Positions 7,773 through 15,774 of a DNA stretch of 64,000 bases are shown piece after piece. Position 1 is the stretch's first letter, and each line of letters opens with the position of its first letter. The notes beneath the pieces were generated by a model. The model saw nothing but the letters and a program-made list of their open reading frames with translations, ran no database searches and had not been told where the DNA came from. Origin of the DNA: Thermohalobaculum sp964576075. Lineage in GTDB: Bacteria > Pseudomonadota > Alphaproteobacteria > Rhodobacterales > Rhodobacteraceae. Both the position numbers and the translations under genes were made by a program. The stretch spans positions 5,080-69,079 of the forward strand of contig CAZNTX010000009.1 of the NCBI GenBank assembly GCA_964576075.1, in the 5' to 3' direction.

Positions 7773-8957
7773 ATGAAGGCTCGAACCGCAGAGATCGCAG
7801 ACCCGCAGGCCGCGACCAACGGCCTCGGCCTGCCGAAGCCCCCCGCCGAGACGCGCGTGGTGGTGGCGATGTCGGGGGGCGTCGACAGTTCCGTCGTCGC
7901 GGCGGAGCTCGCCGCGCAGGGCTACGACGTCGTCGGCATCACGCTGCAACTCTACGACCACGGCGCGGCGCTCGCCAAGAAGGGCGCCTGCTGCGCGGGG
8001 CGCGACATCCACGACGCCCGCCGCGTCGCCGAGACCATGGGCTTCCCCCATTACGTGCTCGACTACGAGAGCCGCTTCCGCGAGGCGGTGATCGACGATT
8101 TCACCGACCAGTATCTCGCCGGCGCCACGCCGATTCCCTGCGTGCGCTGCAACGAGCGGGTGAAATTCCGCGATCTGCTGGAGACGGCGAAGGATCTCGA
8201 CGCCGACTGCCTCGCCACCGGGCACTATATCCGCCGCGTCGAGGGGTCGCAGGGGCCGGAGCTCCACATGGCGGCCGATCCGGCGCGCGACCAGAGCTAT
8301 TTCCTCTTCGCCACAACCCGGGAGCAGCTCGACTTCCTGCGATTCCCCCTCGGCCATCTCGCCTCCAAGGCCGAAACCCGGGCGCTCGCCGCCAAGCACG
8401 GGCTGCCGGTGGCGGAGAAGCCGGACAGCCAGGACATCTGCTTCGTCCCCCAGGGCCGTTATTCGGAGGTGATCGAGAAGCTCCGCCCCGGCGCCGCGGA
8501 GCCCGGCGAGATCGTCGATCTCGAGGGCCGCGTGCTCGGCCGGCACGACGGCGTGATCCGCTACACCGTCGGCCAGCGCCGCGGGCTCGGCATCGGCGGC
8601 GGGGAGCCTCTCTACGTGGTGCGCCTCGAGCCCGAGACGCGGCGGGTGGTCGTCGGCCCGCGTGCGGCGCTCGGGGTCTCGCGGGTGGCGCTCGAGGGGG
8701 TGAACTGGCTCGGCGACGGCGCCTTCGAGGACGCGGGGCCCGAGGGCCATCCGGCGCGGGTGCGCATCCGCTCGACGCGCCCGCCGGTGCCGGCCCGGAT
8801 CCACCCCCGTCCCGGCGGGGCGGAGGTCGTCCTCGTCGCGCCAGAGGAGGGGGTGGCGCCGGGGCAGGCCTGCGTCTTCTACGCCCCGGAGGGCAGCCGC
8901 GTCCTCGGCGGCGGCTGGATCGCGCGCCGGCCGGATCGCAGCGGGGGGGCGGGGTGA
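7773..8957 (+). CDS. mnmA: tRNA-specific 2-thiouridylase MnmA
   Basis: This 394-residue enzyme forms 2-thiouridine at the wobble position of tRNA Lys, Glu and Gln, with sulfur delivered as persulfide. The PP-loop SGGVDSS (34-40) binds ATP. C126 in CVRCNERVKF and C223 in DSQDICF are the two catalytic cysteines. The GHY element near 150 and the C-terminal beta-barrel domain are present, so the length is normal for the family. The first 25 residues are a non-conserved extension, and a later start is possible. The stop overlaps the start of the methyltransferase gene by one base (TGATG), suggesting coupled translation. Confidence 0.97.
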   Translation: MKARTAEIADPQAATNGLGLPKPPAETRVVVAMSGGVDSSVVAAELAAQGYDVVGITLQLYDHGAALAKKGACCAGRDIHDARRVAETMGFPHYVLDYESRFREAVIDDFTDQYLAGATPIPCVRCNERVKFRDLLETAKDLDADCLATGHYIRRVEGSQGPELHMAADPARDQSYFLFATTREQLDFLRFPLGHLASKAETRALAAKHGLPVAEKPDSQDICFVPQGRYSEVIEKLRPGAAEPGEIVDLEGRVLGRHDGVIRYTVGQRRGLGIGGGEPLYVVRLEPETRRVVVGPRAALGVSRVALEGVNWLGDGAFEDAGPEGHPARVRIRSTRPPVPARIHPRPGGAEVVLVAPEEGVAPGQACVFYAPEGSRVLGGGWIARRPDRSGGAG

Positions 8958-9847
8958 TGGCGCCCGGGTCCGGGATCGTCGCGATCGCCCGGCGGGTCGC
9001 CTCCAAGGCGGGGCTGCGGCTGATGCGCCGCCCGCCCTATCTGCGCCGCGCCGATCCGCCGGTCCCCTCGCGCCGCTTCGCCGCCCACGCCGCGCCCGCC
9101 CTCCTCGCCCCGGTCGCGCGCCAGGCCGAGACCTGGAGCCCGACCGGCACCCGCCTCGAGGCCGTCTGGCGCGAGATCCCCGGCGGCTACAAATGGCGCC
9201 ACTACTTCCCCTTCTACGAGGAGATCCTCGCCCCCTATCTCGGCCGCCCCGTGCGGCTTCTCGAAATCGGCGTGTTCCGCGGCGGCTCCCTGCAGATGTG
9301 GACGCGCTATTTGCCCGAGGGATCGACGGTCGTCGGCCTCGACATCGACCCGGCTTGCGCCCGCTTCGACCGGCCGGAGGCGCGCTGTCACGTGCGCATC
9401 GGAGACCAGTCCGACCCCGACTTCCTCGCCGCGGTCGTGCGCGAGTTCGGCCCGTTCGACATCGTGATCGACGACGGCAGCCATTTCGCCTCGCATATGA
9501 TCGCGAGCTTCAACGCCCTGTTCCTGGACGGGCTGGCCGCGCCGGGGCTCTATGTCGTGGAGGACACCCACAGCAACTACTGGGACCTGCCCTTCCGCGA
9601 CCAGCCCTACACCTTCATGGACTATGCGAAGGACCTCGTCGATCTGCTGCATGCGCATTACCCGCAGGCGCGCCGCCCGGAGCTCTTCCGCACCGGCCGG
9701 GAGACGCGGCTCGCGGCGATCGAGGTGCCCCGCCTCTCCGCCGAGATCGGGGAGATCCGCTTCCGCGACAGCCTCGTCGCCATCGCCCGCGTCCCGCCGA
9801 TGGCGCTCCCCGTCGTCGACGCGATCCCCGAGGCCGAGGCCCGCTGA
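8957..9847 (+). CDS. CmcI/MycE-like SAM-dependent methyltransferase
   Basis: The protein has 296 residues, with its ATG overlapping the mnmA stop. A Rossmann-type class I methyltransferase core starts near residue 95: RLLEIGVFRGGSLQMW is the SAM-binding glycine loop, VVGLDIDP the acidic strand 2, and DIVIDDGSHF the strand 4 region with a metal-binding pattern. This arrangement resembles the cephalosporin-hydroxylase/macrocin O-methyltransferase type, often found with sugar or glycan O-methylation. The N-terminal 90 residues are basic and unassigned. The substrate is unknown, and the neighbouring mnmA gives no clear clue beyond likely co-transcription. Confidence 0.75.
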   Translation: MAPGSGIVAIARRVASKAGLRLMRRPPYLRRADPPVPSRRFAAHAAPALLAPVARQAETWSPTGTRLEAVWREIPGGYKWRHYFPFYEEILAPYLGRPVRLLEIGVFRGGSLQMWTRYLPEGSTVVGLDIDPACARFDRPEARCHVRIGDQSDPDFLAAVVREFGPFDIVIDDGSHFASHMIASFNALFLDGLAAPGLYVVEDTHSNYWDLPFRDQPYTFMDYAKDLVDLLHAHYPQARRPELFRTGRETRLAAIEVPRLSAEIGEIRFRDSLVAIARVPPMALPVVDAIPEAEAR

Positions 9848-9938
9848 CCGAAAGCGCGCGGCCTCGCCTCGGGCACGGCGGCGGTTGCCCGCGCGCGGGC
9901 CCGGCCCTAGCCTCGGCGCGACAACAAGGGAGAGCCCC

Positions 9939-11336
9939 ATGCCCGACGCCGCCGCCCCCCTCGCCCGCGTGCTCGACCGGCTCGATGCCGACCGGGAGGG
10001 CGCCCTCGCCCGCCTCTTCGAGCTGCTTGCCTGCCAGTCGGTCTCGACCGATCCGGCCTATGACGGCGAATGCCGCCGCGCCGCGGAGTGGCTCCGCGCC
10101 GATCTCGCAGGGCTCGGCCTCGCCGCCCGGCTCGTCGAGGACCCCGAAGGCGGCAAGCCGATCGTGCTCGCCACAGGCGGCGAGGGGGCGCCGCATCTCC
10201 TCTTCTACGGCCATTACGACGTCCAGCCCCCCGATCCGCTGGCGCTTTGGGACCACCCCCCCTTCGAGCCGGTGCTCCGCGAGGAAAACGGCCGGCAGGT
10301 GATCTCGGCGCGCGGCGCGACCGACGACAAAGGCCAGGTGATGACCTTCCTCGAGGCGCTGAGGGCCGTCGTCGCCGAGACCGGCGCCCTGCCCTGCCGC
10401 CTCACGGTGCTGATCGAGGGGGAGGAGGAGAGCGGCGGGCACGCCCTCTCCCGCTTCCTCGCCACCGAGCCGGAGGAGCTCCGCGCCAATCTCGCCCTCG
10501 TCTGCGACACCGGCATGTGGGCGCCCGGCATCCCCGCCATCACCACCCGGCTCCGCGGCAACTGCACCGAGGAGGTGACCGTCCACGGCGCGACCCGCGA
10601 TCTCCATTCCGGGCTCTACGGCTCGGCGGCGGCGAACCCGATCCACGAACTCGTGCGCGCCCTCGCGGGGCTCAGAGACGGCGAGGGGCGGATCCTGCTG
10701 CGGGGCTTCTACGACGGCGTGCGCGATCCCGACCCCGCGATCCGCGCGCAATGGGACGCGCTCGGCTTCGACCCGGCGGCCTTCCTCGGCGGCGTGGGCC
10801 TCTCGGTCCCCGCCGGCGAGGCCGACCGCAGCGCGCTCGAGCAGCTCTGGTCGCGCCCGACGGCGGAGGTGAACGGGATCTGGGGGGGCTATACGGGCGC
10901 GGGCTTCAAGACGGTGATCCCGGCGGAGGCCCATGCCAAGGTGAGCTTCCGCCTCGTCGGCGATCAGGATCCGGAGGCCATCCGCGCCGCCTTCCGCGCC
11001 CATGTGACGGGCGCGATCCGCCCCGATTGCCGCGCCGAGTTCCGCGCCTATGGCGGGGCGAAGGCGATCGAGATGCCCACCGACGCGCCCGCCTTCGCCA
11101 AGGCCCGCGCCGCGCTCGAGGCGGAATGGGGGGTGGCGCCCGCGCTCGTCGGCATCGGGGGCTCGATCCCGGTGTTTGGGGACTTCAAGCGCCGCCTCGG
11201 GCTCGACAGCCTGCTCGTCGGCTTCTCGCTCGAGGACGACCGGATGCACTCGCCCAACGAGAAATACGACCTCGAGAGCTTCACCAAGGGCGCCCGGTCC
11301 TGGGCGCGCATCCTGGATGCCCTCTCCGCCGGCTGA
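9939..11336 (+). CDS. M20 family metallopeptidase (dipeptidase/CNDP-like)
   Basis: The protein has 465 residues from the ATG at 9939, with an AGGGAGAG element upstream. It is a di-zinc M20 peptidase with all expected ligands: His in YGHYDVQP, the bridging Asp in ARGATDDKGQ, the Glu pair in IEGEEESGG, Asp in CDTGMW and His in RMHSPNEKYDLESF. The dimerisation (lid) domain lies between about residues 215 and 340. The set of motifs resembles the CNDP/ArgE-like dipeptidases, which hydrolyse dipeptides or N-acyl amino acids in the cytoplasm. The exact substrate cannot be read from the sequence. Confidence 0.9.
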   Translation: MPDAAAPLARVLDRLDADREGALARLFELLACQSVSTDPAYDGECRRAAEWLRADLAGLGLAARLVEDPEGGKPIVLATGGEGAPHLLFYGHYDVQPPDPLALWDHPPFEPVLREENGRQVISARGATDDKGQVMTFLEALRAVVAETGALPCRLTVLIEGEEESGGHALSRFLATEPEELRANLALVCDTGMWAPGIPAITTRLRGNCTEEVTVHGATRDLHSGLYGSAAANPIHELVRALAGLRDGEGRILLRGFYDGVRDPDPAIRAQWDALGFDPAAFLGGVGLSVPAGEADRSALEQLWSRPTAEVNGIWGGYTGAGFKTVIPAEAHAKVSFRLVGDQDPEAIRAAFRAHVTGAIRPDCRAEFRAYGGAKAIEMPTDAPAFAKARAALEAEWGVAPALVGIGGSIPVFGDFKRRLGLDSLLVGFSLEDDRMHSPNEKYDLESFTKGARSWARILDALSAG

Positions 11337-11378
11337 GCGGGGGTGGCGCGGGCCGGCCCCGGCCCGCGCAAGCCTTCG

Positions 11379-11510
11379 TCAGGCGCTCGGCTTCTCGACC
11401 TGCTCCTTCGGCTTCTCGGTGGTCTGCTTCGACCAGCCGCACTCGGCGGCGGCCGGCAGAGCGAAGGAGGCGATGGCGAGGCCGAGAACCGGCAGAACGA
11501 TCTTTTTCAT
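11379..11510 (-). CDS. small exported protein, 43 residues
   Basis: This short gene runs from the ATG at 11510, with an ACAGGA ribosome binding site seven bases upstream. The product has a clear signal peptide, MKKIVLPVLGLAIASFALP followed by AAA. The mature peptide is only about 20 residues: it starts ECGWSKQT, carries one cysteine and ends in a Lys/Glu-rich tail. Tiny exported proteins of this shape are common in Rhodobacterales but have no assigned function that I know of. It is convergent with the peptidase gene and divergent from the asparaginase gene, with 57 bases between the two starts. Confidence 0.7.
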   Translation of the reverse strand: MKKIVLPVLGLAIASFALPAAAECGWSKQTTEKPKEQVEKPSA

Positions 11511-11567
11511 GGTCCTGTCTCCGTGCAGTGCTTGGGTATCGGAAAAGATAGGGCAGGATCCCGCTTC

Positions 11568-12638
11568 ATGACAGAAAATTTTTCGACCGGACCTGTCGGG
11601 GCGCTCTATACCGGCGGAACCCTCGGCTGTGCCGGGCGCCCGCTGGCGCCGATGCCGGGACCCGCCTTCCGCGCCGCCTGCCGTCGCGCAGGGGTCCTCG
11701 GCGAGGCGGGCTGGGGCTGGACCGCCGCGCCCCTCGACAGCGCCGAGATCGCCCCGGCGGACCGCCTCGCCATCGCCCGCCGCCTGCTCGCGCGGGAGGG
11801 GCCCACCATCGTCCTCCACGGCACCGACACCCTCGCGGACACCGCCGCGACGCTCGCCTTCCTCCTGACCGAGACCGATCCGCAGGGCCGCGCCGTGGCG
11901 CGCCACGCGCCGGCGACGATCCTCACCGGCAGCCAGCGCCCCCTCCTCGCCCCCGAGGGCGGGATCGACCCAGGCTCCGACGCGCCCGGCAATCTCGCGC
12001 TCGCCGAACGCGCCGCCCTCGATCCCGGCCAGGCCGGCCTGGTGAGCCTGGTCTTCGGCGGGCGGAGGATCTCGGGGGCGCGGGCGCTCAAGGTCTCGAC
12101 GCTGGCGGACGCGGCCTTCGCAGCCGCCAACGGCGACGGCGCGCCCGCCCCGCTCCCTGCCGCCGATCCGGCCCGACTATCGGCCCGGCTCGACCGGCTC
12201 GCGCCCCATCTCGGCCGGCGCCTCGTCCTGCCGGTCCTCCCTGCGGCGGGGCCGGCGGGGCTGCAGGCCGAGGCGGTCGGCGCGGCGATGGACCGGCTGG
12301 GCGCGCGGCTCGGCGCGCTCCACCTGCTCGGCCACGGGCTCGGCACCTGGCCGGGCGCCGCGGTCTGGACGCCCCTTCTCGCCCGGGCCGAGCGGGAGGG
12401 GATCCTGGTCGCTCTCGGCAGCTCCGTCCCCGAAGGCCCCGTCGCCCCGGAGACCTACGGCGCCGGCGCCTGGCTCGCCGCGGCGGGCGCCGTGCCGACC
12501 GGAGACATGACCCGCCCAGCCGCCGCCGCCAAGCTCGAGATCGCCCTCGCCCTCGCCGCCGTCGAGGGCTGGGGGCTCGCCGAGACCCGCGCCTTCCTCC
12601 GCCGCCCCCTCGCCGGAGAGATCGCGGCCGCGCCCTGA
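11568..12638 (+). CDS. asparaginase
   Basis: The protein has 356 residues from the ATG at 11568. Both signature blocks of the bacterial asparaginase/glutaminase family are present: YTGGTLG at 14-20, where T15 is the nucleophile position, and the HGTDT block at 84-88 in VLHGTDTLADTA. A GSQRP element follows, as in the family. The enzyme hydrolyses L-asparagine to aspartate and ammonia. There is no signal peptide, so it should be the cytoplasmic (type I) form. The C-terminal 150 residues are unusually rich in Ala/Leu/Gly, but the fold-defining motifs are intact. Confidence 0.88.
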   Translation: MTENFSTGPVGALYTGGTLGCAGRPLAPMPGPAFRAACRRAGVLGEAGWGWTAAPLDSAEIAPADRLAIARRLLAREGPTIVLHGTDTLADTAATLAFLLTETDPQGRAVARHAPATILTGSQRPLLAPEGGIDPGSDAPGNLALAERAALDPGQAGLVSLVFGGRRISGARALKVSTLADAAFAAANGDGAPAPLPAADPARLSARLDRLAPHLGRRLVLPVLPAAGPAGLQAEAVGAAMDRLGARLGALHLLGHGLGTWPGAAVWTPLLARAEREGILVALGSSVPEGPVAPETYGAGAWLAAAGAVPTGDMTRPAAAAKLEIALALAAVEGWGLAETRAFLRRPLAGEIAAAP

Positions 12639-12774
12639 GCCCTCGGGGACCGGGGCCCGCCAGAGGCCCGCCCACTGAGCGCTGGTGCGTGGAGGCGGCG
12701 CCCGGACGGGCCGGCTTGGGGCCAACCGTCGCCTCATCGGGCCCCCTCTCGAGCAGCCACCGGGCGGGTGCGGC

Positions 12775-13044
12775 TTAGGCGCCCTCGGGCCGGCCCCGTC
12801 GGCGGCGGGGCGCATGCGGCCGGGCGGCGGCCTCGCGGAGGAGGCCGGTCATCGGGTGGTTCTCGGGCGGCGCGTGATGGGCGAGGAGGCGGGCGGCGGC
12901 CTCGGCCGGGGAGGCCTCGGCGGGCAGACCGAGCGCCCAGTCGAAGAAGATCGCGCGGGCGTCCTCGGGGCCGAGCGCCTCCATCCGCAACGCCTCGGCG
13001 ATGAGCGCGCGGGGGTCGTCCGGATGGGCGTCTTTCCTGGCCAT
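12775..13044 (-). CDS. conserved small hypothetical protein
   Basis: This 89-residue protein has no signal peptide or membrane segment. The sequence begins MARKDAHPDDPRALIAEALRM, and continues with LGPEDARAIFFDWALGLP and a helical alanine-rich middle. It ends in a basic Arg/Pro tail. The amphipathic pattern suggests an all-helical protein. I recall similar short proteins in Rhodobacterales but know of no function. The gene lies 12 bases downstream of the aldolase gene on the same strand and is likely in the same operon. Confidence 0.6.
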   Translation of the reverse strand: MARKDAHPDDPRALIAEALRMEALGPEDARAIFFDWALGLPAEASPAEAAARLLAHHAPPENHPMTGLLREAAARPHAPRRRRGRPEGA

Positions 13045-13056
13045 CGCACCGCCCTC

Positions 13057-13833
13057 TCAGAGCGCCGCCGCGCGGCAAGCCGCGCCGAGGGCCGCGATGT
13101 CGGAGACCGCGGCGACGAGATCGGCCCCCTCCGCCGCGAGGGCCGCGGCGTCGCGCCCGGGCCAGGGGAAGACGCCGACGAGCCGGCCAGAGGCCCGCGC
13201 CGCCCGCGTCACCTCGGCGAAGGCCTCGGCGAGGCGCGGGGCGTCGCGCGCCGGGTCGAGGCCGGCATCGCTGGCGTAGTCGAAAGGGCCGAAGAACAGC
13301 ATGGAAACGCCAGGCACCGCCGCGATCTCGCCCGCCGCGGCCAGGCCCGCCCGGCTCTCGATCTGGCAGGCGAGGAGCGCGCTGGCGTTCCAGGCGGCCT
13401 GATAGCCGGGATCCGCGCCGAAGCGGGTGGCGGCGATCACGCCGGCCGCGGCGCCGCGCCGTCCGAGCGGGGGGTAGAGCGCGCGCGCGACGGCCGCCTC
13501 GGCCTCCGCCGCGCTCTCGACCTGGGGGATGACGAGCCCGTCCGCGCCCGCATCGAGGGCCTGCTGGATGCCGGGCTTGGCGTGGTCGGGCACCCGGACG
13601 AGGGCGGCCGCGCCCGCAGCCTTGAGCGCAGCGACCATCGCCGCGGCGGTCTCGACGCCGATCGCCCCGTGCTCCCGGTCCACAACGCCGAGGCGGAGCC
13701 CCGAGGCGGCGGCGATGCGCGCGGGCACCTGGCTCGCGATCCCGAGCCAGGCGCAGGCGACCGCGCCCGGACCGGCGATCCGGTCGAGCGTCTCTCTGGG
13801 GGTGGGGGCGCGCCCCTCGCGGCTCTCGCTCAT
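13057..13833 (-). CDS. HpcH/HpaI family aldolase
   Basis: The protein has 258 residues from the ATG at 13833, after a GAGAGAGG-type ribosome binding site. It is a class II pyruvate aldolase of the HpcH/HpaI group. LGVVDREHG holds the conserved acidic/His pair, RVPDHAKPGIQQALDAGADG the phosphate/pyruvate-binding region, CQIES the metal-binding Glu, and LFFGPFDYA the metal-binding Asp. Relatives cleave 2-keto-3-deoxy sugar acids or 4-hydroxy-2-oxo acids to pyruvate and an aldehyde. The precise substrate is not evident. The small hypothetical gene follows 12 bases downstream, and the transporter gene starts divergently 142 bases away. Confidence 0.88.
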   Translation of the reverse strand: MSESREGRAPTPRETLDRIAGPGAVACAWLGIASQVPARIAAASGLRLGVVDREHGAIGVETAAAMVAALKAAGAAALVRVPDHAKPGIQQALDAGADGLVIPQVESAAEAEAAVARALYPPLGRRGAAAGVIAATRFGADPGYQAAWNASALLACQIESRAGLAAAGEIAAVPGVSMLFFGPFDYASDAGLDPARDAPRLAEAFAEVTRAARASGRLVGVFPWPGRDAAALAAEGADLVAAVSDIAALGAACRAAAL

Positions 13834-13974
13834 CGGCCTCTCTCCTCGGCGCCGCACTCTCGCCCGGGCCGGGCGCGCTTGGCAAGCCGGGGCGCATTGC
13901 ACACCCCGCGCAGAGGCGGCAAACTCCCGCCCCGCGGCCCGCGCCGCCCGACGCCCCCCGAGGAGCCCCGCCCG

Positions 13975-15759
13975 ATGGCCGCGCCCGACGTCTCCCTCTG
14001 GCCCGCGCTGATCACCCTCGCCACCCTCGCGGGCATGTTCGTGCTCTTCCTGCGGGAAATCTACCCGCCCGAGGTGGTCGCGCTCGGCGGCGCGGCCTTC
14101 CTGCTCGCGATCGGGGTTCTCGAGGTCGAGGCGGTGCTCGGCGCCCTCGGCAACCCGGCGCCGCTGACCATCGCGGCGATGTTCATCCTCTCGGGCGCGC
14201 TCGTGCGCACCGGCGCGCTCGAGGCGATGACCCGCGCCATCGCCGAGCGCGCCGGAGAGCGCCCGCGCGCCGTCCTCGGCGGGCTCGCGGGCGTCACCAT
14301 GGGGGCCTCTGCCTTCATGAACAACACCCCCGTCGTCGTCATGATGATCCCGGTCGCGGGGCGGATCGCCAAGACGATGGGGGTCGCGGTCTCCAAGCTG
14401 TTGATCCCGCTCTCCTATGTGGCGGTGCTCGGGGGCACCTGCACGCTGATCGGCACCTCGACCAACCTCCTGGTCGACGGCGTCGCGCAAGGGGCGGGGC
14501 TCGCCCCCTTCGGCCTCTTCGAGATCACGCCGCTCGCCCTCGTGGTGGCCGCGGCGGGCGTCGGCTTCGTCGCGCTCGCCGCCCCCTGGGCGCTGCCGGA
14601 GCGCAATTCGCTGGTCTCGATGCTGCCCGAGAGGAAGGCGCTCAAGTTCTTCACCGAGGTCGTGATCCCCGAGGGCTCGACGCTGATCGGGCGCAAGGTG
14701 CTCGACGTGCCCTATTTCTCGCGTGCCGGCATGCGGGTGATCGACGTGATCCGCGGCGATCTCTCGCTCCGGCGCCGGCTCCAGGAGGTCGAGCTCGCCG
14801 CTGGCGACATCGTGGTGATCCGCACCGGCGTCAACGAGCTCCTGTCGCTGCGCGAGAACAAGGCGCTGACGATGACCGGGCAGATCGACCCCCTGGGGCA
14901 GAAATCCACCATCACCGTCGAGGCGCTGATCACCCCGGGGACGCGCCTCGTCGGCCGCCTGCTCGGCGACTTGCGCCTGCGCCGGCGCTACGGCGTCTAC
15001 CCCCTCGCGGTGCACAGGCGGGCCGAGCGGGTGGGCAACGTGCTCGACGAGGTGCGCGTGCGCGTCGGCGACACGCTGCTGCTCGAGGGCGCGCCCGACG
15101 ACATCGCCCGGCTGGCCAACGAGCAGGGCCTCGCCGACCTCACCCGGCCCTCGGAGCGGCCCTATCGCCGCGAGAAGGCGCCGATCGTGCTCGCGGCGCT
15201 CGCGCTCGTGGTGGTGGGGGCGGCGGCGGGGCTGATGCCGATCGCGGGGCTCGCGCTCATCGCGGTCGCCCTCGTCCTCGTCACCCGCTGCATCGACGCC
15301 GAGGAGGCCTTCGACGCGGTCGAGCTGCGCCTGCTCGCCCTCATCGTCGCCATGCTCGCCATGGGACAGGCGCTCGAGAGCTCCGGCGCGGTGGCGCTTC
15401 TCGTCGGCTGGGCGGCGCCCTGGCTCCTGGAGCTGCCGCCCCAACTCGTGCTCTGGCTGGTGTTCCTGCTGGCCTCGGCGCTGACCGAGCTCGTCTCGAA
15501 CAACGCGGTGGCGGTGGTGGTGACGCCGGTGGCGATCTCGGTGGCCGAGACGCTGGGGGTCGACCCGCGGCCCTTCGTGGTGGCGGTGATGCTCGCGGCC
15601 TCGGCGAGCTTCGCGACCCCGATCGGCTATCAGACCAACACCATGGTCTACGCCCCCGGCGGCTACCGCTTCACCGACTTCATGCGCCTCGGCATCCCCC
15701 TCAATCTCGGCGTCGGCGTGCTCGCCGCCCTCCTCATCCCCCTCCTCTGGCCCCTCTGA
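13975..15759 (+). CDS. SLC13-type anion permease with two RCK_C domains
   Basis: The 594-residue membrane protein has about five helices, a central soluble part (residues about 205-385) with two TrkA-C/RCK_C domains, then further helices to the C-terminus. The permease halves carry FMNNTPVV and GGTCTLIGTSTNL in the first part and ELVSNNAVAVV and TPIGYQTNTMVY in the second. These are the paired SNT-type sodium/substrate motifs of the DASS/SLC13 family. Relatives import sulfate, phosphate or di/tricarboxylates with sodium. The RCK_C insert is typical of the bacterial sulfate/anion branch. It is divergent from the aldolase gene, so uptake of an organic acid used by that aldolase is possible but unproven. 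Confidence 0.9.
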   Translation: MAAPDVSLWPALITLATLAGMFVLFLREIYPPEVVALGGAAFLLAIGVLEVEAVLGALGNPAPLTIAAMFILSGALVRTGALEAMTRAIAERAGERPRAVLGGLAGVTMGASAFMNNTPVVVMMIPVAGRIAKTMGVAVSKLLIPLSYVAVLGGTCTLIGTSTNLLVDGVAQGAGLAPFGLFEITPLALVVAAAGVGFVALAAPWALPERNSLVSMLPERKALKFFTEVVIPEGSTLIGRKVLDVPYFSRAGMRVIDVIRGDLSLRRRLQEVELAAGDIVVIRTGVNELLSLRENKALTMTGQIDPLGQKSTITVEALITPGTRLVGRLLGDLRLRRRYGVYPLAVHRRAERVGNVLDEVRVRVGDTLLLEGAPDDIARLANEQGLADLTRPSERPYRREKAPIVLAALALVVVGAAAGLMPIAGLALIAVALVLVTRCIDAEEAFDAVELRLLALIVAMLAMGQALESSGAVALLVGWAAPWLLELPPQLVLWLVFLLASALTELVSNNAVAVVVTPVAISVAETLGVDPRPFVVAVMLAASASFATPIGYQTNTMVYAPGGYRFTDFMRLGIPLNLGVGVLAALLIPLLWPL

Positions 15760-15774
15760 GCGGCCCGCGCGGGG

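Noticed and set aside
12685..13974. Long open extension upstream of the SLC13 transporter start
   Set aside because: It is antisense to the aldolase gene, has Arg/Gly-rich composition typical of GC-rich shadow frames, and the transporter family begins at the ATG at 13975.
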